The notes: a model not told the origin generated them from the sequence alone. 64,000 bases of DNA from an uncultured Erythrobacter sp. (GCF_947502395.1 NZ_CANMZM010000003.1:834709-898708), one strand, 5' to 3'; positions 29,727 through 40,414 are shown, numbered from the stretch's first letter. Made by a program: numbers and translations.

Positions 29727-30237
29727 ATGCCCACATCCTACATAATCGTCGATGACTTTCTTGAGAATCCCGATGCCTTTCGCGAAGCTGCGCTTAAGCT
29801 CGACTATCCCGAGCAGGAGAGCACTTTTCCCGGACGCAACAGCCTCCAGCGGCTTAATATGCCCGGCCTATCTGAGTATGTCTCAGCTGACCGGTGAACT
29901 TCTAAAGCCGATTGAGCCCCTGCAGTCGCATGGCAAATGCTGACTGACCCTCGCGAGCGACCCTAAAGCAGCCGGGTTCCACGTCGATGAGGCGCACTGG
30001 TCGGGCATATTGTATCTCTCAAAGCCCGAAGACTGCCGCGGGGGAACGCGATTTTTTCCGGCATAAAGAGACCAAGCCGGACAAAGCACCAATCAATGAT
30101 GCAGAAGCAAAGGCGATGGGCTTTGCGTCCGTGGTTCTGGCACACGGCGACACCAGGTTTTTGGCAAGAGCGTGGAGGGTGGCCGGTTGATCCAGGTAAT
30201 GTTTTTCACGCTTGATCAAGCAAAGCTGCGTCAATGA
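29727..30237 (+). pseudogene. multiply frameshifted DUF6445/2OG-Fe(II) oxygenase-like gene
   Basis: Successive frames encode consecutive blocks: MPTSYIIVDDFLENPDAFREAALKLDYPEQESTFPGRNS / QLTGELLKPIEPLQSHGKC / LTLASDPKAAGFHVDEAHWSGILYLSKPEDCRGGTRFF / RHKETKPDKAPINDAEAKAMGFASV / GGRLIQVMFF. Confidence 0.8.
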
Positions 30238-30316
30238 TAGTGGGCCAAAATATTTAGACGGATTGGGCGCAGAGAACCTTGGAACTCTCCGGTAAGCACC
30301 CCATCCTATTATCCTT

Positions 30317-30910
30317 ATGAAACAAACGCGATTTCACGGCCGGCATGAAAACGTGGACCGGGTGTGCGAGCACCCGACTTGCCGCGAGTTGGGTGAGTTT
30401 CGCGCGCCCGGCTACCGTCCCAATGGTTTCGATGGTCCGGGTGAGTATCGCTGGTTTTGCCTAGAACACGTGCGCGAATTCAATTCAGGATATGATTGGT
30501 TTGAAGGAATGAGCGCGGAAGAAGTCCTTGATGCGCAAAGCCCGGTGAGCGGCTGGCGCACGGAAAGTCCCGCTTTCAGTCCAAGGGCAGGCGTCGATGG
30601 CATGCCTCGTTGGAATGACTTCGACGATCCGCTGGACGCAATCTCTGCCCGCGCCAATGGTATCAAAAGCCGTGTTCAGCGCGAAGCGGAAATGCAGATG
30701 AGCGGACGCTTCTCCAAGGAGGAGGCAGAGGCGCTGGAGGTCATGGGGCTTGGCTCTGACACCAACAAACAACGCCTTCGCCGCCGTTATTCCGAGCTCG
30801 TGCGGCGTTATCATCCCGACCGGAATGGCGGGGATCGATCCTACGAAACGCGCCTTTCCAAAGTGGTCGATGCTTACCAGCTGCTTCGCAAATGCAAGGC
30901 GATTGCTTAA
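30317..30910 (+). CDS. J domain-containing protein (C-terminal DnaJ domain)
   Basis: LRRRYSELVRRYHPDRNGGDRSYETRLSKVVDAYQLLRK (HPD motif). Confidence 0.9.
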   Translation: MKQTRFHGRHENVDRVCEHPTCRELGEFRAPGYRPNGFDGPGEYRWFCLEHVREFNSGYDWFEGMSAEEVLDAQSPVSGWRTESPAFSPRAGVDGMPRWNDFDDPLDAISARANGIKSRVQREAEMQMSGRFSKEEAEALEVMGLGSDTNKQRLRRRYSELVRRYHPDRNGGDRSYETRLSKVVDAYQLLRKCKAIA

Positions 30911-31539
30911 CCGTTGGATGCAGCCTCGGCGATGAGCTTTGCATCGATATCCTTGGCCGCATGATACGCTGACCGATCAGTCAGACGTGCGCCGTATGCC
31001 TCGAAAGCGGGCCTTGCTTCGATTGAGCCAAACTGCAAGCCCCACACAACCTGACTACCGACATATGTGTCTGCCATTGTGAAGCGCCCGCCTGCTGCGA
31101 AATCATTGCCAGCGAGCCAGTTTTCGAGCGTATCCAAAGTGAGTTCAACACTGCCAAATCCGGCCATGCCTGACTTGTCTTCTGGCACTTCCCAGCCCAT
31201 CGCCCTGCTCATGATCGCCTGTTCCAACGGTCCGCTCGCAAAGAAGAGCCAGCGGAAATAGGATGCCTTCTCATGTGTATCGGGCAGCAGGTTCTTGTCT
31301 GGGTGAGTCTCGGCCAGATAATGATTGATCGCTGCCGTCTCGGTCACGGTGTGATCGTGATCGCCGTGGTGATGTACGAGTGTCGGAACTTTGTTCATCG
31401 GGTTGATCGTCTTGAAGCTTTCAGGACGGCTTTCCCAATCCATCACGATCTGTTTGTAGTCGGCACCCGCCTCGTGCAGAGCCCAGCGCGAGATTTGACC
31501 CCGGCTCATCGCGACGGTGTAGAATGTGAAATCTGTCAT
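30907..31539 (-). CDS. glutathione S-transferase family protein
   Basis: FYTVAMSRGQISRWALHEAGADY, NPMNKVPTLVHH, ETAAINHYLAE. Confidence 0.9.
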   Translation of the reverse strand: MTDFTFYTVAMSRGQISRWALHEAGADYKQIVMDWESRPESFKTINPMNKVPTLVHHHGDHDHTVTETAAINHYLAETHPDKNLLPDTHEKASYFRWLFFASGPLEQAIMSRAMGWEVPEDKSGMAGFGSVELTLDTLENWLAGNDFAAGGRFTMADTYVGSQVVWGLQFGSIEARPAFEAYGARLTDRSAYHAAKDIDAKLIAEAASNG

Positions 31540-31544
31540 CGGTC

Positions 31545-31907
31545 TCAGTCCTGCTTAGATGCCCGGTAGATCTGGTCGAAACTGCCAAGGATCATGCGCT
31601 TGCCATCGATCATGTCCGGCATCTCCATGGATTGCATCCGCTCATCTTGCATCATCTTTTCGTGCGCTGCATCGCAGCTCGCCTTGTCTGCCCACACTGC
31701 CCAAGAGAAGACGATTTTCTCGTCCGGTTCGGCTGCGATCGCCTTGCGAAAATCGGTCTGCTCACCGTCGGGAACTTCGTTTTCCCAGTTCTCAACTATT
31801 TCAAGAGCGCCAAACTCCATGAACAAAGCGCCCATTTTGTTTGCGACCTCGATGTAATCATCCTTTCGGTCACTTTTTACCCCGATAACAAAACCTTGCA
31901 CATACAT
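31545..31907 (-). CDS. DUF1428 family protein
   Basis: MYVQGFVIGVKSDRKDDYIEVANKMGALFMEFGALEIVENW. Confidence 0.85.
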   Translation of the reverse strand: MYVQGFVIGVKSDRKDDYIEVANKMGALFMEFGALEIVENWENEVPDGEQTDFRKAIAAEPDEKIVFSWAVWADKASCDAAHEKMMQDERMQSMEMPDMIDGKRMILGSFDQIYRASKQD

Positions 31908-31967
31908 ATGTCGTCTCCCGCCGCCGTGCTGTCTTCGGCATATTAGCAGAAATGTGACGCAATTGGA

Positions 31968-32837
31968 TTAGCTTTTACGGTAGGCCCCGTTTTGCTTGAA
32001 GGCCCAGCGCAAGGTCTTGCCTACGCCCCATGTGGCTGCCCGTGCTGGTAGGGCGGTGAGCACCGGGCGTTGCAAGTTAAGCATTGATCGGGCGAACGGG
32101 GGCAACATGGCCACGGCCTCTGCGCCAATCATAGTTTGCACCGCAATGGGCGTGCCTTTAGGCCTTTGGCTCAGGACCAATTGCGCGATTTCTCGGGCCT
32201 CTGCAGACGGTTTCAGGTCACTGCGCATCTCGCGGAACAGCGCCTCCGCCTCTCGTCGAGTGGTCGGCACTGGATCTGCGCCGAGCGCTCGCGCGATCAC
32301 CGCAATTTGACGATAGTATTCGTCTTGTTCATGACCGGGCATGTCTGGTCGGACATGGCGCAAATATCCGGCCAAGAAGCTTTGCGCCTCGGTGACATGG
32401 ACCCATGCCAATGTGCGCGGATTGGTCGCTTCATAGGGGTTTCCATCGGGCAATGTGCCGCCGACTTTGGCGTGGATCCGGTTCACCCGCTCAATTGCCT
32501 TTTTCGCCTCATCGCGGTGGCCAAATGTCGTCACCGCAATAAACCGCGCAGTCCTTTGCAGTCGGCCATGCATGTCCTCCCTGAAGTTCGAATGGTCGAG
32601 CACCCCTTGCAAAGCGTGTGGGTGAAGCATCTGAAGCAGCAGAGCGCGTACTCCGCCTGTCATCATGCCCACTAAGTCAGCGTGGACGAGCCGGATGGGC
32701 GTGTCTTTCTCAAACAGCGCCTCGTCCGAAGGCGGTACCGGCTTTTGCCCGCGCGATTGATCGTTGAAGGTCGCTCGAACCTGATCCACGACCTTGAGAC
32801 GCAGGGCTTCGACTGGAGAGGTAAGGGGGGAGGGCAT
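31968..32837 (-). CDS. oxygenase MpaB-like (DUF2236) family protein
   Basis: LLLQMLHPHALQGVLDHSNFREDMHGRLQRTARFIAVTTFG, WVHVTEAQSFLAGY. Confidence 0.85.
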   Translation of the reverse strand: MPSPLTSPVEALRLKVVDQVRATFNDQSRGQKPVPPSDEALFEKDTPIRLVHADLVGMMTGGVRALLLQMLHPHALQGVLDHSNFREDMHGRLQRTARFIAVTTFGHRDEAKKAIERVNRIHAKVGGTLPDGNPYEATNPRTLAWVHVTEAQSFLAGYLRHVRPDMPGHEQDEYYRQIAVIARALGADPVPTTRREAEALFREMRSDLKPSAEAREIAQLVLSQRPKGTPIAVQTMIGAEAVAMLPPFARSMLNLQRPVLTALPARAATWGVGKTLRWAFKQNGAYRKS

Positions 32838-32920
32838 ATCGATTAAGATAGTCTCACAGATCGAAACTTTTGAGAAGCGCGGACCTTAATTCGCCATTTT
32901 TTGAGACCACATAGGCTCTC

Positions 32921-33604
32921 ATGGAAATCAACGCAGACTTTGCCAAACCCGCACTGGTCCACACAGATCGACTTGAGTGGATTGCTTCACCCATGGTGGG
33001 CGTGGACCGGCGAATTCTGGACCGCATAGGCGGGGAAGTGGCCCGAGCCACCTCAATCGTCCGCTACGCCGAAGGCAGCGCGTTTCCAGAACACACCCAT
33101 TCAGGCGGCGAAGAGTTCATTGTGCTCGAAGGCGTGTTTCAGGATGAGCATGGCGACTATCCGGTGGGCACCTATGTGCGCAATCCGGTTGGGACGCATC
33201 ACATCCCGCGCTCCGATCCGGGCTGTTCGATCTTTGTGAAGCTTTGGCAGTTCGATCCTGACGATCAGGAACAACTTGTGATCAACCTGAACAGCGCCCC
33301 CCTAACGCCTGATCCCAATCGACCCGGTGTCAGCCAGCACGTTCTTGCAGATCTGAGCTATGAGCATGTCTCAATTGAGCAATGGGCAGTGGCAACGAAG
33401 TCTGAATTGACTGACGACGGCGGGCTCGAAGTGTTTATTCTGCAGGGCGAGCTCATGCTCGATGATGTGACCTACGGATTGCACGATTGGCTGCGCATTC
33501 CGGCAGGGGAGACAGTAAAGCTCACTGTAGGACGTGAAGGCGCTCGCTTTTGGATCAAGCGCGGTCACTTGCGCGAAATTCGCATCCCGGATCAAGTTGC
33601 CTAA
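32921..33604 (+). CDS. cupin domain (ChrR-like) protein
   Basis: Two cupin halves: [40 protein letters not shown]. Confidence 0.8.
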   Translation: MEINADFAKPALVHTDRLEWIASPMVGVDRRILDRIGGEVARATSIVRYAEGSAFPEHTHSGGEEFIVLEGVFQDEHGDYPVGTYVRNPVGTHHIPRSDPGCSIFVKLWQFDPDDQEQLVINLNSAPLTPDPNRPGVSQHVLADLSYEHVSIEQWAVATKSELTDDGGLEVFILQGELMLDDVTYGLHDWLRIPAGETVKLTVGREGARFWIKRGHLREIRIPDQVA

Positions 33605-33651
33605 AGCAACTCTTGCAGCGTCACGCTGAGCCTACTAACGAAGCGTTCGAA

Positions 33652-34641
33652 ATGAACAGTCACTCCTCAGAAGAATTCGCAGGCGCCAGCTCACTTCCTA
33701 CCGAGCCCGACACCACTGTCGATGTGCGCGAGACATTTGGCATTGATGTCGATTGGCAGATTCCTGCCTTCAGCACTCCATCCGAGCACGTGCCCGAGTT
33801 CGATGACGCCTATGTTTTCGATCCGGACACAACGCTGGCCATTCTTGCCGGATTTGCACACAATCGCAGAGTGATGGTTCAGGGCTATCACGGTACGGGT
33901 AAATCTACTCATATTGAGCAGGTTGCCGCGCGTCTCAATTGGCCTAGCATCCGGGTGAACCTCGATGCACATATCAGTCGGATCGACTTGATTGGCCGCG
34001 ATGCGATCGTCCTGAAAGACGGTTTGCAAGTTACGGAATTCAAAGAAGGTATTCTCCCCTGGGCGCTCCAGCACCCTGTAGCGCTTACGTTCGACGAATA
34101 CGACGCAGGTCGTCCGGACGTTATGTTCGTGATTCAGCGCATTCTGGAATTTGATGGTCGCCTAACGCTGCTAGATCAGAACCGCGTGATCACGCCGAAC
34201 CCGCACTTCCGCCTGTTCGCGACGACCAATACGGTTGGACTTGGCGATACCAGTGGTCTCTACCATGGCACTCAGGCGATCAACCAGGCGCAGATGGACC
34301 GCTGGAACATTGTGTGTGCGCTCAACTATCTGCCCGCAGAAACCGAAGAGCAGATCGTCAAGTCGAAGACACCAGATGCGGATGATGCGATGATTGCCGA
34401 TATGGTGAAGGTCGCCGACCTCACTCGCCAAGGCTTTATGAACGGCGATATTTCGACCGTAATGAGCCCGCGTACGGTTATCACCTGGGCTCAAAACGCG
34501 GCGATCTTCAATTCGGTGGGCTTTGCCTTCCGCCTGTCATTCCTCAACAAATGCGACGAGGCTGAACGCACTTTGGTGAGCGAGTATTATCAGCGCGTAT
34601 TTGGTGAAGATCTGCCTGAAAGTGCAGCGCAGGGAGCTTGA
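33652..34641 (+). CDS. cobS: cobaltochelatase subunit CobS-like AAA+ ATPase
   Basis: [25 protein letters not shown] Walker [23 protein letters not shown]; start MNSHSSEEF. Confidence 0.92.
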   Translation: MNSHSSEEFAGASSLPTEPDTTVDVRETFGIDVDWQIPAFSTPSEHVPEFDDAYVFDPDTTLAILAGFAHNRRVMVQGYHGTGKSTHIEQVAARLNWPSIRVNLDAHISRIDLIGRDAIVLKDGLQVTEFKEGILPWALQHPVALTFDEYDAGRPDVMFVIQRILEFDGRLTLLDQNRVITPNPHFRLFATTNTVGLGDTSGLYHGTQAINQAQMDRWNIVCALNYLPAETEEQIVKSKTPDADDAMIADMVKVADLTRQGFMNGDISTVMSPRTVITWAQNAAIFNSVGFAFRLSFLNKCDEAERTLVSEYYQRVFGEDLPESAAQGA

Positions 34642-34691
34642 TCGGCTCGGTATTGCCTCAAGCCGTGTTATCCTGCTAATACACCGTCGTA

Positions 34692-36839
34692 ATGACGTTG
34701 TTCAAGCGATTCTGGAAACGCTCAAAGGACAGTGAGTCCCGAGGCGGCGAGAGCGGCTATTATGCGCTCTATGAGTCGCAGCGTCCGCGTGAATCCGACG
34801 ACGAGACAGCGACTCCTCTTCGACCTGCAGGTGCAACCGACTTTTCTCGCTGGGATGCCGGGCTGTCTGCGCTCGATGGCGATCTTAAGCGTGATCAACG
34901 GCCCAGGAGTTCAGTCTGGAAGCGTGCCTTCTGGCTAGGGCGGCGCAAGCGTTGGTGGGCGGTTCGCATTGTTGCCGGGATGATCTTTGCGTTTATCGTG
35001 CTGTTTGCATGGCTCGCGATAACCGCGCCGCTGTCCAAAAGCCTTGAGCCTATCGCCGCGCCGCAAGTAACATTGCTTGCGAGCGATGGAACGCCGATTG
35101 CACGTAGTGGCGCGATGGTGGCTGAACCGGTCAATGTCGAGGACTTGCCGCCGCATGTCACTCAAGCCTTTATCGCTATTGAGGATCGGCGGTTCTATTC
35201 GCATTGGGGTGTTGATCCGCGCGGGATTGCGCGCGCAGTATGGACGGGCCGCGGGGGTGGGAGCACCATCACGCAACAGCTTGCGAAGTTTACGTGGCTG
35301 ACGCCCGAACGCAGCCTGACACGTAAGGCGCAGGAGGCAATGATTGCCTTCTGGATTGAGGGCTGGCTCACCAAGGATGAAATCCTCGAACGCTATCTCT
35401 CCAATGCCTATTTCGGCGACAATCAATATGGGCTGCGAGCAGCAAGCCTGCACTATTTTTATCGCCAGCCAGAAAACCTGAAACCCGAACAGGCAGCCAT
35501 GCTGGCAGGGCTGTTGCAGGCACCCTCTCGCTACAATCCGACGAAGCATTATGACCGGGCAAAGGCACGTATGGATTTGGTCGTCGGGTCAATGGTGGAT
35601 GTGGGCTATATGACTCAAGCCCGGGCAGACGCACTGCCTGCGCCCAAGCTTGACGTGCGTACCCGCAATGAGCTGCCGACGGGCACCTACTTCGCTGACT
35701 GGGCGCTTCCCTTGGCGCGTGGCGGGCTGGAGCCGGGTTATGAGAAGCTGGTGGTAGAGACCACACTCGATGCCCAGCTTCAAGCCCTGGCGAACCGCGT
35801 GGTGGGACGCGCAGGGCTGGGCGAGGCGCAAGTGGGTCTGGTGGCGATGCGTTCTTCGGGTGAAGTGGTCGCCATGGTGGGGGGCAGGTCCTATGCCAAC
35901 AGCCCGTTCAACCGTGTCACACAGGCTCGCCGCCAACCGGGATCGACCTTTAAGCTGTTCGTCTATCTGGCCGCTCTCGAAGCCGGGTGGGATCCTGAAG
36001 ACACGATCTCGAACAAGCCGATTGAGGCGGGCAGCTATCGCCCCAAAAACTCGCGCGAACGATATTCAGATACGATCACTCTTGAAAATGCCTTTGCCTC
36101 TTCGAGCAATGTGGCAGCCGTACGTCTCTTCAATGAGTTGGGGAGCGAGAGAGTTATCCGCACGGCGCGCTCCCTGGGTGTGACCTCTGACCTCCCGGAA
36201 GGCGACCCGAGCCTTGCGCTTGGCACTTCAAGTATGACGCTGCTGGAACTCACCGCGGCCTATGCGGGGGTTGCGGCGAATGATTATCCAGTGCAGCCCT
36301 ATGCTTTCCCACAAGAGGAGGAGAGCTGGTGGGAATGGCTGCTGTCTGAGAAAAACTCGACCTCCGAAGGCGTGCACGATGAAATGGAGCAAATGCTCCG
36401 TGCGGCGATCAATCGGGGCACGGGCGAGGCGGCAGAGCTCCCCATCGCCAATTACGGCAAGACAGGGACGACCCAGAACAATCGCGACGCCCTCTTCGTA
36501 GGCTATGCGGGCGATCTGGTTGTGGGCGTGTGGGTCGGCAATGATGACAATTCATCCCTCGGCGGGGTGACCGGCGGCGGATTGCCGGCGCGTATCTGGA
36601 AAGACTTCATGCGCGGCGCACTTGATCTCCCAGCTCCCAAACCCAAAGCTTCGCCTGATCCGCAGGGCCCGGTCGAACCGTTCGATATCGACATTGAGGA
36701 GGGCGAAGAGATACCGCTTGGCGATGATGGCACCGTATTGCGCTTCGAAGAGGAGGGGCTCGTGCTTAGCCAAGATGGAGTGCCGGTCGAGCTGCGCCTG
36801 ACCGAGGATGGGTTTGAGCTAGAGCCGATCGACGACTAG
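34692..36839 (+). CDS. penicillin-binding protein, class A (transglycosylase/transpeptidase, PBP1-type)
   Basis: EDRRFYSHWGVDPRGIARAVWTGRGGGSTITQQLAK; RQPGSTFKLFVYLAAL (SxxK); YGKTGTTQNNRDALFVGY (KTG). Confidence 0.93.
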   Translation: MTLFKRFWKRSKDSESRGGESGYYALYESQRPRESDDETATPLRPAGATDFSRWDAGLSALDGDLKRDQRPRSSVWKRAFWLGRRKRWWAVRIVAGMIFAFIVLFAWLAITAPLSKSLEPIAAPQVTLLASDGTPIARSGAMVAEPVNVEDLPPHVTQAFIAIEDRRFYSHWGVDPRGIARAVWTGRGGGSTITQQLAKFTWLTPERSLTRKAQEAMIAFWIEGWLTKDEILERYLSNAYFGDNQYGLRAASLHYFYRQPENLKPEQAAMLAGLLQAPSRYNPTKHYDRAKARMDLVVGSMVDVGYMTQARADALPAPKLDVRTRNELPTGTYFADWALPLARGGLEPGYEKLVVETTLDAQLQALANRVVGRAGLGEAQVGLVAMRSSGEVVAMVGGRSYANSPFNRVTQARRQPGSTFKLFVYLAALEAGWDPEDTISNKPIEAGSYRPKNSRERYSDTITLENAFASSSNVAAVRLFNELGSERVIRTARSLGVTSDLPEGDPSLALGTSSMTLLELTAAYAGVAANDYPVQPYAFPQEEESWWEWLLSEKNSTSEGVHDEMEQMLRAAINRGTGEAAELPIANYGKTGTTQNNRDALFVGYAGDLVVGVWVGNDDNSSLGGVTGGGLPARIWKDFMRGALDLPAPKPKASPDPQGPVEPFDIDIEEGEEIPLGDDGTVLRFEEEGLVLSQDGVPVELRLTEDGFELEPIDD

Positions 36840-36846
36840 GCGCGCA

Positions 36847-37239
36847 TCACGCCATCAATATGTTCATTATCGCACTGGCGATGGGCTTTGATCGTTCGGC
36901 CTGCCATGCTTCCACGCTGATATTGGCGTTGCGGCGACCCATTCGGGTGATCCGGGCCTTGGCAAAGCTGGTCTGCGGTTTCCCGGCCGAAAGATACTGC
37001 ACTGTAATGTTTACAGGCTTTAGCTTGGCCTCGCGACCGTCCGACACAAGCTGCGCTCGCAAGGCAGCGTAGGCTGCATTCTCGAGCAGCCCGGCAATCG
37101 CGCCGCCATGGTAGTGCTGAGGCCGTCCTTCGACATCGGCGCTGAAATCTACTGTCAGGATGGGTGCGCCGTCCTCGATCTCATGGACAGAGATACCGAG
37201 CGCTTGGGCATAGGCGGGAAGGGAGTGAGCTTCAGCCAT
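36847..37239 (-). CDS. PaaI family (hotdog) thioesterase
   Basis: QHYHGGAIAGLLENAAYAAL hotdog helix. Confidence 0.82.
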   Translation of the reverse strand: MAEAHSLPAYAQALGISVHEIEDGAPILTVDFSADVEGRPQHYHGGAIAGLLENAAYAALRAQLVSDGREAKLKPVNITVQYLSAGKPQTSFAKARITRMGRRNANISVEAWQAERSKPIASAIMNILMA

Positions 37240-37750
37240 TGCCAGTCTCTTTCGCCTTGGCCTGCGCTTCTGCTTGGGCCTTGATCTGTCGTCCGACAGC
37301 TTTCGGATCCGCTGATAGCGTCATGAAGACCCCCGCCATTGTGGCAACAGTATCTTCAGGATCGCCATCGTGGGCAGTGCCGCGCACGAAGGCTGCCGAC
37401 TTGGTCATACGATAGCATTCAACCCGGCCCCAAACCGCAGAGCATTCTTTGGCAGGGCGCTGATAGTCGACCCGCAGATCAAGAGTGGCGACGGGCATAA
37501 ATGTGCCTCGGGCACACCAGATTGACATGCCACTCGCCATGTCGAGCAAGCTGACGATAGGGCCGGAGGCCAATACGGGACGATCCGGCTCGCCGAGAAG
37601 TTTCTCATTCCAGGGGAGCTTCAACTCAACCCAATTGTTGCCATGCGCGCTATACTCAAGGCCGAGCCAACCCGGATGAGCGCGGGCCATGAACATCTTG
37701 CTGACCTTCATGGGGTCAAATGTCTGGATTGGGGGAGTGTCGTTGCTCAT
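37232..37750 (-). CDS. PaaI family (hotdog) thioesterase
   Basis: LASGPIVSLLDMASGMSIW, TLDLRVDYQRPA; overlaps preceding hotdog gene; start MSNDTPP. Confidence 0.8.
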   Translation of the reverse strand: MSNDTPPIQTFDPMKVSKMFMARAHPGWLGLEYSAHGNNWVELKLPWNEKLLGEPDRPVLASGPIVSLLDMASGMSIWCARGTFMPVATLDLRVDYQRPAKECSAVWGRVECYRMTKSAAFVRGTAHDGDPEDTVATMAGVFMTLSADPKAVGRQIKAQAEAQAKAKETGNG

Positions 37751-37808
37751 AATTGCATTCGCATTGAAACGGTGGAGCCGTGATGACAACGCCTAATTGA
37801 CCCGGCTT

Positions 37809-38228
37809 CTACAATATCCCGCCAGCCATCCGGTCGATCGCGCCTTGCAAGATGATGGCGGCGGCGTGGGCATCGATCGCCTTGGCACGCTTGGCGCGAC
37901 TCATATCCTGACCGATCATCGCGGCCTCTGCTTCTTGCGTAGACCAGCGTTCATCCCAGAGAAGCAGAGGCAGTCCGAAAGCTTCATCGAGGTTGCAAGC
38001 GAAGGCGCGGCTGGCTTGTGCGCGGGGGCCCTCGGTCCCGTCCATATTGCGCGGAAGCCCGAGGATAAGGCCCTTGACTGAGCGTTCTTGTATCAACGCG
38101 TCAAGCTTACCGCGATCCTTTCCCCATTTGCTGCGCCCGATGACATTTCCATTCGTAGCAAAGCGCCAGCCTGCATCGCAAGTTGCGGTGCCTATGGTCT
38201 TGGTGCCGAGGTCGAGCCCCAACAGCAC
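37809..38228 (-). CDS. ruvX: Holliday junction resolvase RuvX/YqgF; start codon uncertain
   Basis: LLGLDLGTKTIGTATCDAG, GLPRNMDGTEGPRA, LLLWDERWSTQEAE; reading frame continues upstream (ITELAPDFARELPDGG). Confidence 0.9.
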   Translation of the reverse strand: MLLGLDLGTKTIGTATCDAGWRFATNGNVIGRSKWGKDRGKLDALIQERSVKGLILGLPRNMDGTEGPRAQASRAFACNLDEAFGLPLLLWDERWSTQEAEAAMIGQDMSRAKRAKAIDAHAAAIILQGAIDRMAGGIL

Positions 38229-38275
38229 GCCGCCATCAGGAAGTTCGCGCGCAAAGTCAGGGGCGAGTTCTGTAA

Positions 38276-39439
38276 TCAGTCCTCATCCCCAACAGGGCCT
38301 TCCTGCCCGCCTGCAAAGGCGCTCACCCGGCGACCAACATCAGCCTTGGTGTTGGCCCAGAAGAGCGGGATGTCATAGACGTGATAGTTGTTTCCGGGCA
38401 GCACATAGGAACCCATTTCGGGCGGTGGGCCGATATTGAGGAGGCCTTGAGTATCGCAGGTTGCGGGCACAGATCCACGCACCAGTTCGCCCTTGCTCAT
38501 ACTGTCATCAGGGACGAGAGTACCGAGGTTGGCATCGGCTTCTGCACTCCCACCAATGGCGCCTAAGAGCGGGTTGGTGCACAAGATTTGGCTGTCTCCG
38601 CGTGGCTCCCCATCAAAGCCGACTGAAGTCGAGTAGGTCTCAATCACCGCCGAGGGGTCGGCTGGTTCAGCAAAGCTCGACCATGAAAGGACGCATCCCG
38701 TCTGCTCGGCGGTGGAGCATGCAGGAATACCAAGCGCTGGCAAATCATGCTCAACCGAGATTGGCCAGCCGATGGCGTAGGAAGCGACCACGCGGTCAGC
38801 GATCTCGCTGTCCTTCACTTCTTCGCGCAGCAGACGCAGAAGGTGCAATGCGCCCTGGCTGTGTCCGGCGAGGACAATGGGTGTGTCCTGATCAACCGAG
38901 TCCACGAAAAAGCGGAAAGCTTCGACCACGTCCGAATAGGCGGCATCCAAAGCCTTATCACCTTCAGGTTCATCGGTCAGAAACGCACCCATAGTCGCCT
39001 GACGATAGCGCGGAGCCCAAATCTCGTTGGCCGCGTTGAAAGGGCTCGCCATGCCGCGGATGTAGATACGGGCGATACGCTCGGCCTCTTCATCGCCAAT
39101 CGGCGCATTCCAATTGTCGCGGCTCAGATAGCTGGTGGGATGCACAAAGAAGACCGCAAAGTCGGGCACGCCATCGTCGCTCTGCGTGGGTAGGCCGCTG
39201 CGCTCGTTTGAGTAAGCAGGTTGCCACCGTGCCGGGTCGGTCACACCGATTCCAGGGCGCGAGTACCAAAGGGCTGGATCCTGATAGGCATTGGCCTCCA
39301 GCGGATCCATCGGCGCGAACTCTGCCGAGGGGACCAAAGCATAAGCCGCAATCTCATCGGCAAACATCTCATAAGCGATGCGCGCAACCAAATAGAGCAC
39401 GATGAGAATTGCGATCAGATAAAGAAACTTACGCGCCAT
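38276..39439 (-). CDS. DUF3089 family protein (lipase-like alpha/beta hydrolase)
   Basis: DFAVFFVHPTSYLSRDNWNAP, LAGHSQGALHLLRLL (GHSQG). Confidence 0.85.
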   Translation of the reverse strand: MARKFLYLIAILIVLYLVARIAYEMFADEIAAYALVPSAEFAPMDPLEANAYQDPALWYSRPGIGVTDPARWQPAYSNERSGLPTQSDDGVPDFAVFFVHPTSYLSRDNWNAPIGDEEAERIARIYIRGMASPFNAANEIWAPRYRQATMGAFLTDEPEGDKALDAAYSDVVEAFRFFVDSVDQDTPIVLAGHSQGALHLLRLLREEVKDSEIADRVVASYAIGWPISVEHDLPALGIPACSTAEQTGCVLSWSSFAEPADPSAVIETYSTSVGFDGEPRGDSQILCTNPLLGAIGGSAEADANLGTLVPDDSMSKGELVRGSVPATCDTQGLLNIGPPPEMGSYVLPGNNYHVYDIPLFWANTKADVGRRVSAFAGGQEGPVGDED

Positions 39440-39460
39440 AGCTCTGCCTTGTTCCGTGCG

Positions 39461-40396
39461 TTATTCCGACGCCGTGTCCTCTTCAGCGACAGCGGGGCGC
39501 AGGGTCGTCCAGGCCCGGTCGCCGCGCATGGCGGAGAACCAGGAAAGCGGGTTCCACGTTGCTGAACCGTCGAGGCTGAAGGTGATGAACTCAGCGCGGC
39601 CACCGATGTTCTCAAGTGGAATGCCGCCGCCAAGACCGCTCATTTCCGCAGCTGCGCGGCTGTCGGCGCTTTCATCGCGGTTATCACCCATGACAAAGAC
39701 ATTGTTTTCCGGGATGATATAGGGACCGAAATTGTCATTCGGCTGATTTCTGTGGTCGATGATCAAATAGCTTGCGCCATTGGGCAGGGTCTCACGGTAG
39801 GTCGGGGGTTCAAAAAAGATCGAGCCATCGGCTTCGCGAACGCGGTAGCTGTCAAAACTCGAAAGGCATGGCGAGCCATTGCACAAAAGTTCAGGCTCAA
39901 ACGGAATGCGTACAGGCGGCACAACTTCGCGCTTTATCGGAGTGCCATTGAGGATCACGCGCCCCTCATCCACCTCGATTGTGTCGCCCGGCAAAGCAAT
40001 CACGCGCTTGATGTAGTCTTCATCGCGAATGGGATGCACAGGGATCACCACATCGCCATATTCAGGTGTCGAGCCAAACACGCGCCACTCGCCGCGTGGA
40101 AGCAAGTGAAAACTTGCTGAAGCCCATGACCAGCCATAGGGGTATTTGCTCACCACCAGACGGTCGCCCACATGCAGACCCGGCATCATCGAGGTTGAGG
40201 GGATGTAGAATGGCTTTGCCACAAGGCTGTGGAAGGCAAGCACGGCGAGCAGCATCAGCGCCAGCCCGCGAAGCTCCGCGAACCAGTTGATTGTCTCCTT
40301 CTCTTCATCCTTGCCAGCAAGCTCCTTGCGCAGCTCATCATGCGGATGGGGAGGGCTATTGCCCGTATCGGAAGTAGGCGTGTTGCTTTGGTTCAA
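39461..40396 (-). CDS. lepB: signal peptidase I
   Basis: KPFYIPSTSMMPGLHVGDRLVVSKYPYG, DYIKRVIALPGDTI, VFVMGDNRDESADSR. Confidence 0.95.
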   Translation of the reverse strand: MNQSNTPTSDTGNSPPHPHDELRKELAGKDEEKETINWFAELRGLALMLLAVLAFHSLVAKPFYIPSTSMMPGLHVGDRLVVSKYPYGWSWASASFHLLPRGEWRVFGSTPEYGDVVIPVHPIRDEDYIKRVIALPGDTIEVDEGRVILNGTPIKREVVPPVRIPFEPELLCNGSPCLSSFDSYRVREADGSIFFEPPTYRETLPNGASYLIIDHRNQPNDNFGPYIIPENNVFVMGDNRDESADSRAAAEMSGLGGGIPLENIGGRAEFITFSLDGSATWNPLSWFSAMRGDRAWTTLRPAVAEEDTASE

Positions 40397-40414
40397 GGTT
40401 TCTATCGTTTCTGG

